Notes: generated from the sequence alone by a model not told the origin. A stretch of DNA of 64,000 nt from Fictibacillus nanhaiensis (GCF_023715445.1 NZ_JAMBOD010000004.1:223883-287882), one strand, 5' to 3'; counted from the stretch's first letter, positions 16,100 through 24,983 are shown. Numbers and translations: made by a program.

Positions 16100-17592
16100 T
16101 GCTAGCGAACATACCAGACTATGTAATATGGGTAGTTGTCTTTCTCTTTATCGCTTATTTCTTCTTAGTGACCTGGATCGGAAAGAAAGGCTATGCCTTT
16201 AGTCAGACATTAAAAGGGTTCACAACAGCAAAAGGCAGTGTCAGCCCAATTATCGTCGGCGCCAGTTTCGCAGCTACCTATGCGAGCGTGAATCTGTTCA
16301 TCGGCGTTCCCGGCCTTGCTTATCAATACGGCACTTCCGTCTTATGGTACACCCTCGGCTGTTTTGGTGTTTCATGGATTGCACTCGTGATGCTCGCTAA
16401 GAAGTTTTATAGCTACTCGAAGAAATACGGTCATGTGCTGACGCTCCCTGAATGGCTGGGCAAACGATATAACAGTAAAACCTTGCAAGTGCTTGTTGCT
16501 CTCTTAATTCTTTTCAATATTTATTATATTGTTGGCCAGAATGTCGGCTTGGCTACTATTTTTGAAACCCTTGTCGGCATGCCTTATGTATGGGGAATCG
16601 CAATTGCTGTATTCATTACAATTCTATACATCGGACTTGGCGGCGCGTATGCCCAGCTGGTTAGTGATGGAATCCAGGGAATATTCATGGCCGTCACTAG
16701 TATTCTCGTATTTTTCTCTATCTTTTGGGTAGTCGGTGATTTTGGCACATTAACTTCCAAACTTGCAAGTATAGACCCAAATCTCGTAAAAGCGGTTAAT
16801 ACTGCAGAAGGAAGCCCATACAACAGCAAGCTTGCTATTGCAGCAGTTCAATTTCTGTTATTCGGCTTTGTCCTGATGCCTCATTTATTAAATAAAATTT
16901 TATCGCTAGATTCCGAGAAAGACCTTCGACCGTTCGTACTGTCATCAGGACTTGTGCTCTTTATCATTTCAACGCTGATGGTACTTGGAGGGTTGGCAGC
17001 TCGCGTCTCTTTCCCGAACCTGCAGAATGCAGACCAGGCCATCCCTATTTATTTATTCGAAGCGTTTCATCCAGTTCTCGCTGCCTTTTTAATCTTCGGT
17101 ATTATCTCAGCGATTTTATCAAGTACAGACAGTCTGTATCTCGGGATTACGTCCAGTATCGGAAATGACATCTATAAAGTCGTTGCACCTTATTTCTATA
17201 AAGACCTGTCCGATCATGAACTGGAACAAAGAACATTGAAAGTATCCAAGTATTCACTCGTTTTCGTCGGACTGATCACCCTGTATGTGTCATTGAACAG
17301 ACCGGATTCATTATCCTTGTTAATTCAATTCAGCTACTCCGCCATCATAAGTGGTGTAATGGCTCCTATTTTACTGGCTTACTTTTGGAAGCATGCTCAC
17401 AAGTATGGCGCGATCGCATCCTTGATCACCGGAACAGCACTTTATTGCTTCTTTACCAATACTGGAGTCATTGAAAATATCTATCTATCCATGCTTGCAA
17501 GTACGGTTGCTAGTTTTGCAGTCATGATTCTACTAAGTTTTGCGGCCCTATCTTACGCTGACAGCACTAGACGACAATCTGTTGAGAGTTAA
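16099..17592 (+). CDS. Sodium:solute symporter (SSS family)
   Basis: 497 residues with about 13 membrane segments. The SSS core is visible: GASFAATYASVNLFIGVPGLAY in TM1/2 (unwound first helix), the YIGLGGAYAQLVSDGIQGIFM block and the Na-site SAILSSTDSLYLGITSSIGNDIY. It should import an organic anion with Na+. Co-transcription with a ligase, thiolase and acyl-CoA dehydrogenase suggests a mono-carboxylic acid as substrate (inference). Translation is coupled to the 33-aa gene by a TAATG overlap. Confidence 0.92.
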   Translation: MLANIPDYVIWVVVFLFIAYFFLVTWIGKKGYAFSQTLKGFTTAKGSVSPIIVGASFAATYASVNLFIGVPGLAYQYGTSVLWYTLGCFGVSWIALVMLAKKFYSYSKKYGHVLTLPEWLGKRYNSKTLQVLVALLILFNIYYIVGQNVGLATIFETLVGMPYVWGIAIAVFITILYIGLGGAYAQLVSDGIQGIFMAVTSILVFFSIFWVVGDFGTLTSKLASIDPNLVKAVNTAEGSPYNSKLAIAAVQFLLFGFVLMPHLLNKILSLDSEKDLRPFVLSSGLVLFIISTLMVLGGLAARVSFPNLQNADQAIPIYLFEAFHPVLAAFLIFGIISAILSSTDSLYLGITSSIGNDIYKVVAPYFYKDLSDHELEQRTLKVSKYSLVFVGLITLYVSLNRPDSLSLLIQFSYSAIISGVMAPILLAYFWKHAHKYGAIASLITGTALYCFFTNTGVIENIYLSMLASTVASFAVMILLSFAALSYADSTRRQSVES

Positions 17593-17607
17593 AAGGAGTA
17601 ATATTTC

Positions 17608-18744
17608 ATGTCCTTTCAATCTATCCTGCAAAATGCAGAGGAACTATCGCAGCAATTTTCACAAAGAACGTCCAGATTTGAAGATGAACAGCACTTTCCT
17701 TTTAAAAACTTTGAGGAATTAAAAGAAAAGGAATTTCATGCTTTAACGATTCCTAAACAGTATGGCGGCCATGGACTAAATTTACATGAGTTTCTTTCCA
17801 TACAAGAAGTGATCGCGAAAGGAGACAGCGCAACAGCTCTATGTCTTGGCTGGCATTTAGGCAGTCTGCTGGAAATTGCTGAGACTGGCGCTTGGAACGA
17901 AGATATGTTTCAAAAACTATGTGAGTCTATAGTTGGCGGAAAATGTTTGATCAACCGGGCCGCTACGGAACCCGCTACAGGCTCTCCTACCCGTGGAGGC
18001 ATGCCTCAAACAACAGCCGTTCGTCACGGTGAAACATGGGTGTTGAATGGCAGAAAATCATTTACATCTATGGCCGTCGCACTGGATTATTCCCTTGTTA
18101 CAGCCCGGATTGGGGATTCAGATAAAAAAGGCGTATTTTTAGTGGATCATTCCTTAGAGGGGATATCAATTGAAGAAACCTGGAACATGATCTCCATGCA
18201 AGGAACGAGAAGTGATGACTTATACTTAAACAACGTAAGCATCCCTTCTCACTTTCTGGTTGAAGAAGAAGGCGATCAAACGAATTATGCCTTTCCGAAA
18301 GCCTGGCTGCTTCACATACCCGCTTGTTATCTGGGGATCGCAGGTGCGGCACGGGAGTATGCCATTGATTTTGCAAAAACGTATTCACCAAACAGCCTGC
18401 CAGGACCTATAAAAATCGTTCCCGAAGTTCAAAGAAAAGTCGGAGAAATGGAGCTCGAATACTACAAATGCAAGCAAATGTTATATGCAGTGGCTGATAA
18501 ATGGGTCTCCTTTCCTGACGAGAGACATAGCATGGGTGCAGAACTGGCCGCTGTTAAGCACATTGTCACAAACGGAGCGAACAAAATAGTTGATATCGCA
18601 ATGAGAATTGTTGGTGCAAAAAGCTTGTCTCAAGATAATCCATTACAGCGTTACTTCCGAGACGTAAGAGCAGGACTCCACAACCCGCCAATGGATGATT
18701 CGGTTATAAGCCTGTTGGCCAAGAGCGTGTTGGACGAAAAGTGA
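17608..18744 (+). CDS. Acyl-CoA dehydrogenase family protein
   Basis: 378 residues with the three ACAD regions: the N-terminal helical domain with IPKQYGGHGL, the middle beta domain with INRAATEPATGSPTRGG and LNGRKSFTSMA, and the C-terminal helical domain with the IVGAKSLSQDNPLQRYFRDVRAG FAD/dimer motif. It is an FAD enzyme that normally makes a 2,3-enoyl-CoA. Last gene of the operon, 15 bases after the symporter, with AAAGGAG. The C-terminal part is also like the SfnB/DszC branch, so an oxygenase-type relative cannot be excluded. Confidence 0.87.
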   Translation: MSFQSILQNAEELSQQFSQRTSRFEDEQHFPFKNFEELKEKEFHALTIPKQYGGHGLNLHEFLSIQEVIAKGDSATALCLGWHLGSLLEIAETGAWNEDMFQKLCESIVGGKCLINRAATEPATGSPTRGGMPQTTAVRHGETWVLNGRKSFTSMAVALDYSLVTARIGDSDKKGVFLVDHSLEGISIEETWNMISMQGTRSDDLYLNNVSIPSHFLVEEEGDQTNYAFPKAWLLHIPACYLGIAGAAREYAIDFAKTYSPNSLPGPIKIVPEVQRKVGEMELEYYKCKQMLYAVADKWVSFPDERHSMGAELAAVKHIVTNGANKIVDIAMRIVGAKSLSQDNPLQRYFRDVRAGLHNPPMDDSVISLLAKSVLDEK

Positions 18745-18809
18745 GCAGCTGCTATCATGGATTGGTGAGAGTGTTTGTCGAGCTCTGTCGAAAATCGTTT
18801 TTATTTTAA

Positions 18810-18884
18810 TTAACGTGGGATTCTTGCCCCTTAACGTGGGATTATTTCAATTAAGCCAAGAAAAAAGTGAATTAACGTGGGATT
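18810..18884. repeat. Short direct repeats with 21-bp period (TTAACGTGGGATT)
   Basis: TTAACGTGGGATT occurs at 18810, 18831 and 18872, and a degenerate unit (TTAAGCCAAGAAA) at 18851. The unit starts are 21, 20 and 21 bases apart; the sequence between units is not conserved. No gene covers it. The array lies in the gap between the acyl-CoA operon and comK. Confidence 0.8.
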
Positions 18885-18993
18885 AATTTTAAATGTCTGT
18901 TTCAAATGGACGTAAATTCAGTATGTGCTTGCCAAAAACACAAATAACGAACTCTTTTTTCCAAAAAGAGAATCCTATTTAAAAACCCATACA

Positions 18994-19029
18994 AAAACGC
19001 CTGATACACGTCGCATCAGGCGCTTTTTT
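18994..19029. terminator. Terminator downstream of comK, probably bidirectional
   Basis: CGCCTGAT and ATCAGGCG form the stem, with A runs before and T runs after on both strands. The end is 12 bases from the comK stop. Confidence 0.85.
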
Positions 19030-19040
19030 CTATTTATATC

Positions 19041-19550
19041 CTATGTAAGGATTAGATTAGATCTCTTAACTTGTCGCTTTAAGAGGACACTTCTGTATTG
19101 AGCTGCTCGATGGAGTTTGCCTACTAATGATGCGCGGGTATTTTCGATGGGTAGATCCATACCGTTAGAAAAAATGACGCTGGCACGTTTATGCCCAATC
19201 GTATCTATTCTTCGGATGTGCGGCTGTGCAAGCCAGATGCAGGTATCATTTCGTGGTGATTGGATAGGAAAGAAATATAAATCAAGTTTGGAATCAATCA
19301 TGATTGGTGCGAAACACATCTTTCCCATATTGATTCGTGCCGCTTCTTTTTTACCATCATAAGACCCGCCGTAGTACAGGCAGTTGTCCTTGATGATTCG
19401 AAAAGGCTTCTTTTCGACCAGGATTAATGCTTCACGTTCAAAGATTTCTGACCAAACAGCACCTTTCTCATTAATAAATGGAACGATTGCCATCGTGTCT
19501 TCGTTAATCTCGTAATCCTTCACCTTTTCATAATTCATTTTAAAAGTCAT
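19041..19550 (-). CDS. comK: ComK-family competence transcription factor
   Basis: 169 residues resembling ComK of Bacillus along its length: the DTMAIVPFI start, KPFRIIKDNCLYYGGSYDGKKEA, the PIMIDSKLDLYFFPIQSPRNDTCIWLA stretch and VIFSNGMDLPI. ComK activates DNA-uptake genes by binding AT-boxes. It is shorter at the C-terminus than the about 192-residue B. subtilis protein. The frame opens at 19556, but AGGAGG abuts that ATG, so ATG 19550 (six-base spacing) is the start. Adjacent to an AbrB-like gene on the same strand. Confidence 0.8.
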   Translation of the reverse strand: MTFKMNYEKVKDYEINEDTMAIVPFINEKGAVWSEIFEREALILVEKKPFRIIKDNCLYYGGSYDGKKEAARINMGKMCFAPIMIDSKLDLYFFPIQSPRNDTCIWLAQPHIRRIDTIGHKRASVIFSNGMDLPIENTRASLVGKLHRAAQYRSVLLKRQVKRSNLILT

Positions 19551-19627
19551 CAACATCCTCCTAGTTTACAGTTTTTATTTGATTGTTTAATATTTACGAA
19601 CTCCAAACATCCTCCTATTAAGATTTT

Positions 19628-19658
19628 ATAGTACGAAATACCCCCGCATTTGTACTAT
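19628..19658. promoter_or_regulatory. Inverted repeat upstream of comK
   Basis: ATAGTACGAAAT (19628-19639) faces ATTTGTACTAT (19648-19658) with one mismatch. It sits in the AT-rich leader of comK, about 80 bases before the start codon, and may be an operator or an RNA hairpin. A second AGGAGGATGTT at about 19607-19617 repeats the comK ribosome site. Confidence 0.45.
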
Positions 19659-19731
19659 ATAGTAAGATTTTACCATTTGATTTTATTGAAGTCTACACTT
19701 TTCGTCATAATTTTTAAAATATTTTGAAATG

Positions 19732-19776
19732 AATAAAAAAAGCCAACGATGAATAAGCTCATCAATGGCTCCATTA
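19732..19776 (-). terminator. Terminator of the AbrB-like gene
   Basis: On the minus strand AGCCATTGATGA pairs with TCATCGTTGGCT (mismatched centre) and is followed by seven Ts. Confidence 0.75.
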
Positions 19777-19811
19777 GGTTAGGTTTATTATGCGTTATGT
19801 AGAAGTTCCCT

Positions 19812-20111
19812 TTAATCAATACTCAAATGATCAGGAACTAAGATTACCCTTTCGATACTATGTATAATGTAAATATTATACGTTTGATAAGATAACTTCT
19901 GCCTTAGATCATAAGGTATAGTGAGTTTACCTTTTGAAGTAATCTTTTGGATATATTCTCTTGTAAGGTTCTTATCAATGGTAAGGATACCGTCCACGAG
20001 ATCAATCCCTACCTCTGCCCCATTTGAAAGTTGAAACTCTTCTCTCCAGCTAATTGGGATATAAATATAACCTTTATTATTGTTATAAAGTTTGTCTGAT
20101 ATTTTATACAT
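19812..20111 (-). CDS. AbrB/SpoVT-like protein with two swapped-hairpin halves
   Basis: 99 residues that read as two tandem SpoVT-AbrB-like units. The first is KGYIYIPISWREEFQLSNGAEVGIDLV (about residues 13-39) and the second SKGKLTIPYDLRQKLSYQTYN (59-79). The G-x-hydrophobic-x-IP signature is the DNA-binding hairpin of transition-state regulators and antitoxins. No toxin gene is adjacent. The next gene downstream is comK, and AbrB represses comK in B. subtilis, so a regulatory link is possible but only inferred from position. Confidence 0.65.
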   Translation of the reverse strand: MYKISDKLYNNNKGYIYIPISWREEFQLSNGAEVGIDLVDGILTIDKNLTREYIQKITSKGKLTIPYDLRQKLSYQTYNIYIIHSIERVILVPDHLSID

Positions 20112-20281
20112 ATTTCACCTGCTCTTCAAGAATAGAGAAATTCATATTATCTTATTAACTTAAAGAGTCATAGTGAAACCAGAAAATTATCATAAAATAT
20201 TTACAATCGACGGCTTTTAATAAAAGGCTCTTTTCTAAAAGATGCTTCTGGGGGATTTTTGTGATATGCCTCCAGGGGCAT

Positions 20282-20452
20282 GTTGATTGGAGTGTAAGAT
20301 GCGAGACTCCTGCGGGATCAGCGTGCCGACTACCTGAGTAATTCTTCTCGCAAGGCATGTGACGAGGAAGCTTGCTTCGGCACTTCATATATCTTTCGCC
20401 GGGGCTCACCTTACCCCTCGCGGAAAGCGAGCATCCTGAAACGGAGATCAAC
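20282..20452. repeat. Dispersed intergenic palindromic repeat, about 170 bp
   Basis: The ends GTTGAT and ATCAAC are inverted. The interior has the GAGACTCCTGCGGGA, GACGAGGAAGCTTGCTTCGGC and CGCGGAAAGCGAGCATCCTG blocks of a repeat that is widely scattered in Bacillaceae chromosomes. A partial copy is at 9602-9670. An open frame through it is not a gene. It occupies most of the gap between the AbrB-like gene and the VTT gene. Confidence 0.8.
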
Positions 20453-20625
20453 TACTTTCAAAAAACAACAATGAATACGAAAACATCCTAATAAAAAAAG
20501 TTCCATGTATGAGTATCGTTTTAATACGCCTCAAGTCTTACACACATTTACACCTTCAGAAACTGTCTGAAGTTCGTTTCGTTGACTAAAATATTCTATA
20601 ACGACTACGAACGGAGAACGAGATT

Positions 20626-21489
20626 ATGACAGACACCTTCAACCGAAAACAATTAACACTGGAACTTTTTGTGCATTTTACACTAACCGCTCTTACGCTT
20701 GTTACACTTTTCATGCTCCTGTCAACGATTCAGCCTGTCTTCAAACTGATTGGGATCGCCTTCGCACTTATCATAGTCGGGTTCGATGTATTTTTCTTAG
20801 TGAAGAGAAACATTGAATCCTTAAAGATCACACGCCTCTTAGTCATCTATTTCTTTGCTGTCATCTTAATCGTCTTTGCGGTCTTTTACCTGACAAAGCT
20901 GCTAGTATTAACGGATATGTACGGTTTTGAAAATCTGCTAAAACAATATGAGTCTACTGCCAAATTCATTTATATGGCGATCTGCTTCGTCCAGCCGATT
21001 ATCCTTCCCATTCCAGAAGTGGTGACCATCGCAGGTGCAAGTGCTGCATTCGGCCCTGTCACAGCCATCCTTTTAGGATTCCTTGGAACACTTGCAGGTA
21101 TCGTTGTTATGTACCTCATCGCAAGGTTCGGCGGCCAGCCTATCCTTGCAAAGTTTGTAAAGGAAACGCATCTGATCAAATACCAAACCTATGTACAAAA
21201 AAACGAGACATTCTTTTTAGTTATCATGTTCATCACCCCAGTTCTCCCGGATGAGATCATCTGTATAGGAGCAGGTCTTGGAACAGTGTCATTCAGAAGG
21301 TTCTTAATTCTTGCCGCCCTATCCAAGCTTTTCACAGCTTCAATCTTCGCTTACTCAGTAGAACTTGCTAAGTTATTTTCCTTATCAACGACACAGCTTA
21401 TCGTTTGTTCATCGATTGCTGCTGTCGTTGTTTTCTTACTTACCACAGTGATTAAAAGGAAGAAAGCTGAACAAAAAGAAAAAGCCTGA
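20626..21489 (+). CDS. TVP38/TMEM64 (VTT-domain) membrane protein
   Basis: 287 residues, about seven membrane segments. The VTT signature is present: PIPEVVTIAGASAAFGPVTA followed by GFLGTLAGIVVMYLIARFGG, and later FITPVLPDEIICIGAGLGTVSF. DedA/VTT proteins are implicated in lipid scrambling and membrane homeostasis. ATG at 20626 with GGAG upstream. It stands alone. An N-terminal extension of three helices precedes the VTT core. No substrate is predictable. Confidence 0.85.
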   Translation: MTDTFNRKQLTLELFVHFTLTALTLVTLFMLLSTIQPVFKLIGIAFALIIVGFDVFFLVKRNIESLKITRLLVIYFFAVILIVFAVFYLTKLLVLTDMYGFENLLKQYESTAKFIYMAICFVQPIILPIPEVVTIAGASAAFGPVTAILLGFLGTLAGIVVMYLIARFGGQPILAKFVKETHLIKYQTYVQKNETFFLVIMFITPVLPDEIICIGAGLGTVSFRRFLILAALSKLFTASIFAYSVELAKLFSLSTTQLIVCSSIAAVVVFLLTTVIKRKKAEQKEKA

Positions 21490-21569
21490 GAAGATAAACA
21501 GACTTTTTCCGTGTTAAAGGTGGCCTGTCCCAAAGAATTTTCTTTTTGAAACAGGCATTAAAATTATTT

Positions 21570-23066
21570 CTAAACCTTTCTCTTCTTTTCTTTTATCTCT
21601 TCTCTAAACGACTTCAACAACGATACCGTCATGAGCAGAAGAACGAAGGATAGCGGAAACGCGCTGACAATAATAGCCGTCTGCATGGCATTCAATCCAC
21701 CAGAAAGCATCAATACGATCGCTGACGCGGAAAGGACAAGTCCCCAGATGATTTTTACAGAGTTTGGCGGGTTTAAACTTCCGTTCGTCGTTTGCATACC
21801 CAATACGAATGTTGCCGAGTCTGCTGAAGTAATAAAGAAAGTAGAGATCAGGAACAACGTCAGAACGATCAGGACCATCGCGAACGGCATTTGTTGATAC
21901 ACAAAGAACAGCGCTGTTTCTAACGATTGCTCAGATACTTTCAAGTTCTCGAATATTTCCATATAGATCCCTGTTCCGCCGAACACCGCAAACCAAATTA
22001 CACACACGAGTGTCGGAATGACTAAGACGGCGATGACGAACTCCCTTACCGTCCTTCCTTTGGAGACACGAGCGATGAAGGTTCCAACAAAAGGCGCCCA
22101 TGCGATCCACCATGCCCAATAAAAGATCGTCCAGTCCTGCACCCAAGTCGCATTTTCTTTATTAAAAGGAGCGAGACGCAGCCCTAAGCTCGGCAAATAC
22201 TGAATATAGCTGCCAAACGTCGAAACCATCAAATCCAGCAAGAATACAGTCGGACCCAGAACCAAGAACAGAAAGAACACAACGAGAGCTAAAATCAGGT
22301 TCGCGTTGCTCAAATATTTAATTCCCTTACGGATTCCGGTTCCAGCTGAAATGAGATATAGAAGCGTCACAATGCCAATGATGACAAGCTGTATGGTGAA
22401 ATTATTCGGTATCCCAAACACATAGCTCATTCCAGCATTGATCTGTGCAGCCCCGAGACCAAGGGAGGCAGCCACTCCAAAAATGGTTGCAAACACCGCG
22501 ACAATATCGATAACAGTACCGATCGGACCTTTTACTTTTTCACCGATCAATGGATAGAGCGTGACACTCATCAATCCCGGCAGACCTTTTCTAAACTTGT
22601 AGTACGCCAATATCAATGCGATTGTCGCGTAGATCGCCCAAGCATGAAAACCCCAATGCAAATATGTATAACGCAGCGCTGTTTTCGCAGCCTGAACAGT
22701 GCCTCCTTCCCCGACTGGCGGCGTAGTAAAATGGGAGATAGGTTCTGATACTCCAAAGAATAGCAATCCGATTCCCATCCCGGCACTGAATAACATGGCA
22801 AACCACGTCGGACGGCTGAACTCCGGCTTATCCTCATCTTTCCCAAGCTTAATATTGCCGTACCGGCTAAAGACCAAAAAGAGAGCGAAAATCAGAAAGA
22901 ACGTCGCAACCAATTGGTAATACCAGCCAAAATTATTTAAGAAAAATCCCTTCCAGACCGTCATAACACGCTCTGAGTATTTCGGGGAAATCACGCCCCA
23001 CAACACAAAGATCAGTGAAATGACGAGGGAGAACCAAAACACCTTTGTTACCTGCTTCACATTCAA
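21570..23066 (-). CDS. BCCT-family transporter (glycine betaine/choline type)
   Basis: 498 residues, 12 membrane segments. The signature segments are FSRPTWFAMLFSAGMGIGLLFFGVSEPI near residues 85-115 and the aromatic box WTIFYWAWWIAWAPFVGTFIARVSKGRT near 315-345. BCCT carriers import betaine-type osmolytes with Na+ (OpuD in Bacillus). The glycine-rich GMGIG follows the Na+-coupled pattern. The start is TTG 23066 with AGAGGAAAG upstream. Monocistronic. An osmolyte function is inferred; betaine is most likely. Confidence 0.93.
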   Translation of the reverse strand: MNVKQVTKVFWFSLVISLIFVLWGVISPKYSERVMTVWKGFFLNNFGWYYQLVATFFLIFALFLVFSRYGNIKLGKDEDKPEFSRPTWFAMLFSAGMGIGLLFFGVSEPISHFTTPPVGEGGTVQAAKTALRYTYLHWGFHAWAIYATIALILAYYKFRKGLPGLMSVTLYPLIGEKVKGPIGTVIDIVAVFATIFGVAASLGLGAAQINAGMSYVFGIPNNFTIQLVIIGIVTLLYLISAGTGIRKGIKYLSNANLILALVVFFLFLVLGPTVFLLDLMVSTFGSYIQYLPSLGLRLAPFNKENATWVQDWTIFYWAWWIAWAPFVGTFIARVSKGRTVREFVIAVLVIPTLVCVIWFAVFGGTGIYMEIFENLKVSEQSLETALFFVYQQMPFAMVLIVLTLFLISTFFITSADSATFVLGMQTTNGSLNPPNSVKIIWGLVLSASAIVLMLSGGLNAMQTAIIVSAFPLSFVLLLMTVSLLKSFREEIKEKKRKV

Positions 23067-23187
23067 TCACACTTTCCTCTAATATTTACCTCTTACTCAT
23101 TATGTACAAAAGTAAAGAGAAACATAAAAAGACAGATTAACATACTTCGGGTTAACATGGGGACTAAGTTAGTGGATACAACAAATA

Positions 23188-23221
23188 AAGCTGACTCATA
23201 CATTGATCTAAGTCAGCTTGT
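23188..23221 (-). terminator. Terminator of the nucleotidyltransferase gene
   Basis: AAGCTGACT and AGTCAGCTT form a stem followed by TATTTGTT on the minus strand; the 5' arm overlaps the stop region. Confidence 0.75.
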
Positions 23222-24058
23222 TCCTTTGATTGTGCTATTACATGCTTCTATAATAAATTTCAGATAAGCCAGAGCATCTCTTCTTCTTTTGAAAACTGAC
23301 TTATAATAAGAAGTTTTATCTCCCTTTCTGATCCTTAAGGCTTCTTGAAGTATTTGATGATACTGGTGAGGAACAGTCCGCAAAGCATATTCCCCTGCCC
23401 CAACTTTTGAAATGATATCTTCTTCTTTAATCGAATAATAGAGACGGGTGACGCCAAGAACTCCCCACTCAATTAAACTGCCGCTCACAAAGAGTCCTGG
23501 ATATTGAAGAGATGTGATCGTTTCACACCTTTTTGTCCAATTCGCCCAATAGGAATTGATGTTTTCTACCAGATTCGTTTTTAGCTCGTTCCAATCAACC
23601 GGTATGTTATAGGTTTCAATCGGTAGTCCTTTTAGGACAATCCCATACGATTTAAGCTGAAAAGCATCAATCCAGTTTCGATGAAAAGCTCGAAACAACT
23701 GCAGTTTTCCCTCGTTAAAATAGGGACATGATTGAAGGCCTGCGTTTCGTCCGTCCAGATCCTCCCTTCTGATATACATGCCATCGAGACTTGGCTTCGG
23801 ATATTTTTTCTTCATTTCTTTATGAACTTGCTTCAAGACTTCAACATCAGCATCTGTCAGCTTTCGGTTTACGACCGCATAGAAATCGATGTCACTCATT
23901 CCTTCTTGATAGGCACCTAATGAAACAGAACCAAACAAGTAGAACGATTCCAATAAGTCTGGCAGTCTTTCCTCTATCAATTTAAGATAAACATCCACTA
24001 CTTCATCCACTTTTTCGGGTATACGATTTGTTTCAATGGTTGAGACTGATTCTGTCAT
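23213..24058 (-). CDS. AadA-like nucleotidyltransferase (aminoglycoside adenylyltransferase family)
   Basis: 281 residues. The N-terminal nucleotidyltransferase motif is YLFGSVSLGAYQEGMSDIDF (G-S, then D-x-D) near residues 42-61, and the C-terminal helical part (about 160-275) matches the AadA-type domain (DUF4111) that binds the aminoglycoside. Relatives add AMP to streptomycin/spectinomycin, but many chromosomal Bacillus homologues have no proven resistance role. ATG 24058 has GAGGTT upstream. Monocistronic. Confidence 0.82.
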   Translation of the reverse strand: MTESVSTIETNRIPEKVDEVVDVYLKLIEERLPDLLESFYLFGSVSLGAYQEGMSDIDFYAVVNRKLTDADVEVLKQVHKEMKKKYPKPSLDGMYIRREDLDGRNAGLQSCPYFNEGKLQLFRAFHRNWIDAFQLKSYGIVLKGLPIETYNIPVDWNELKTNLVENINSYWANWTKRCETITSLQYPGLFVSGSLIEWGVLGVTRLYYSIKEEDIISKVGAGEYALRTVPHQYHQILQEALRIRKGDKTSYYKSVFKRRRDALAYLKFIIEACNSTIKGTS

Positions 24059-24131
24059 GACCTATAACCTCATTTCGTTTACCATGTTCTCCATGTCATT
24101 TTAGCATATTTATCCAATTAGTGATTGCTGA

Positions 24132-24181
24132 TTGACATACAACCAAAAGGTGTTATATCCTAAACATGAAACCAAATGGTT
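24132..24181 (+). promoter_or_regulatory. Promoter and ArsR-type operators of the SRPBCC-ArsR pair
   Basis: TTGACA (24132-24137) and TATATC (24154-24159). An imperfect AACCAAAAGGTG lies in the spacer and AACCAAATGGTT at 24170-24181 is a near-perfect palindrome. The same AACCANNTGGTT pattern overlaps the start of the second ArsR gene at 46326. Confidence 0.6.
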
Positions 24182-24206
24182 ATATATTATCTGAGGAGAT
24201 GAACAA

Positions 24207-24626
24207 ATGGCAACATTACAAGATATCAAACAAACCGTTGTTTTTAACGCACCAATTCAAAAGGTATGGGATTCTGTTTCCACAGCAGAAGGGATGTCAT
24301 CCTGGTTCATGCCGAACGACTTTAAGGCGGTTGAAGGACACGAGTTTCACATCCAGTCCCCTTTTGGACCGTCACCGTGCAAAGTGCTCGTGATCGATGA
24401 ACCTCATAAGCTTTCTTTTGCATGGGATACGGATGGCTGGGTCATTACCTTTTTATTAAAAGAACAAGGTGATCAGACTGAATTCACACTTATTCATGGC
24501 GGATGGAAAGACGCAGATGCGGTTGTTGGAAAAGCAGGAGAAAAGAGTTCCATTATCCGCGATCGCATGAACGGTGGCTGGGTTGGTATTGTTCATGAGA
24601 GATTGAAAAAGGTAGTTGAGGGCTAA
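24207..24626 (+). CDS. SRPBCC (AHSA1-like) domain protein
   Basis: 139 residues with the START/Bet v1-like fold: [24 protein letters not shown] at the start, the [14 protein letters not shown] strand and a C-terminal helix [15 protein letters not shown]. These proteins bind hydrophobic ligands. It is co-transcribed with and directly abuts the ArsR gene downstream (stop TAA, then GTG). In Bacillus such pairs let the ArsR protein control its SRPBCC partner. ATG 24207 has GAGGAG upstream. Confidence 0.85.
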   Translation: MATLQDIKQTVVFNAPIQKVWDSVSTAEGMSSWFMPNDFKAVEGHEFHIQSPFGPSPCKVLVIDEPHKLSFAWDTDGWVITFLLKEQGDQTEFTLIHGGWKDADAVVGKAGEKSSIIRDRMNGGWVGIVHERLKKVVEG

Positions 24627-24965
24627 GTGGCAGCATCTGCTGAAAAACATGATGTCTTTAAAGCAATAGCGGACCCGACACGGCGTGAGGTTCTCCGGCT
24701 GCTCGCAGAAAGTGAACGGCCGATCTCGGAGATCACCTCCCATTTTTCGATGAGCCGGACTGCAGTTACAAAGCATCTGCAGATCTTAACAGAAGCAGAG
24801 CTGATCTCTGGCCGCAAGGAAGGCCGCGAAAAGATCTACCAGCTTCATCCTGAACCTCTGACAGAAGTGAAGCAATGGCTCTCATATTACGAAAAGTTCT
24901 GGGAGAACAAGCTCTCCATGTTGAGGTATATGGTTGAGAATAATGAAGATGGCGGAAAAATTTAA
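24627..24965 (+). CDS. ArsR-family regulator paired with an SRPBCC protein
   Basis: 112 residues. The winged helix-turn-helix is FKAIADPTRREVLRLLAES ... ISEITSHFSMSRTAVTKHLQILTEAELI, typical of the SdpR-like metal-independent ArsR group; no metal-binding Cys motif is present. The start is GTG 24627 immediately after the SRPBCC stop. It probably autoregulates through the AACCAAATGGTT site upstream of the operon (inference). Confidence 0.87.
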   Translation: MAASAEKHDVFKAIADPTRREVLRLLAESERPISEITSHFSMSRTAVTKHLQILTEAELISGRKEGREKIYQLHPEPLTEVKQWLSYYEKFWENKLSMLRYMVENNEDGGKI

Positions 24966-24983
24966 TATGCTCCCATATCTAAG

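Noticed and set aside
20155..20451. 98-aa reading frame on the minus strand
   Set aside because: It lies inside the dispersed palindromic repeat and has no ribosome site or family.
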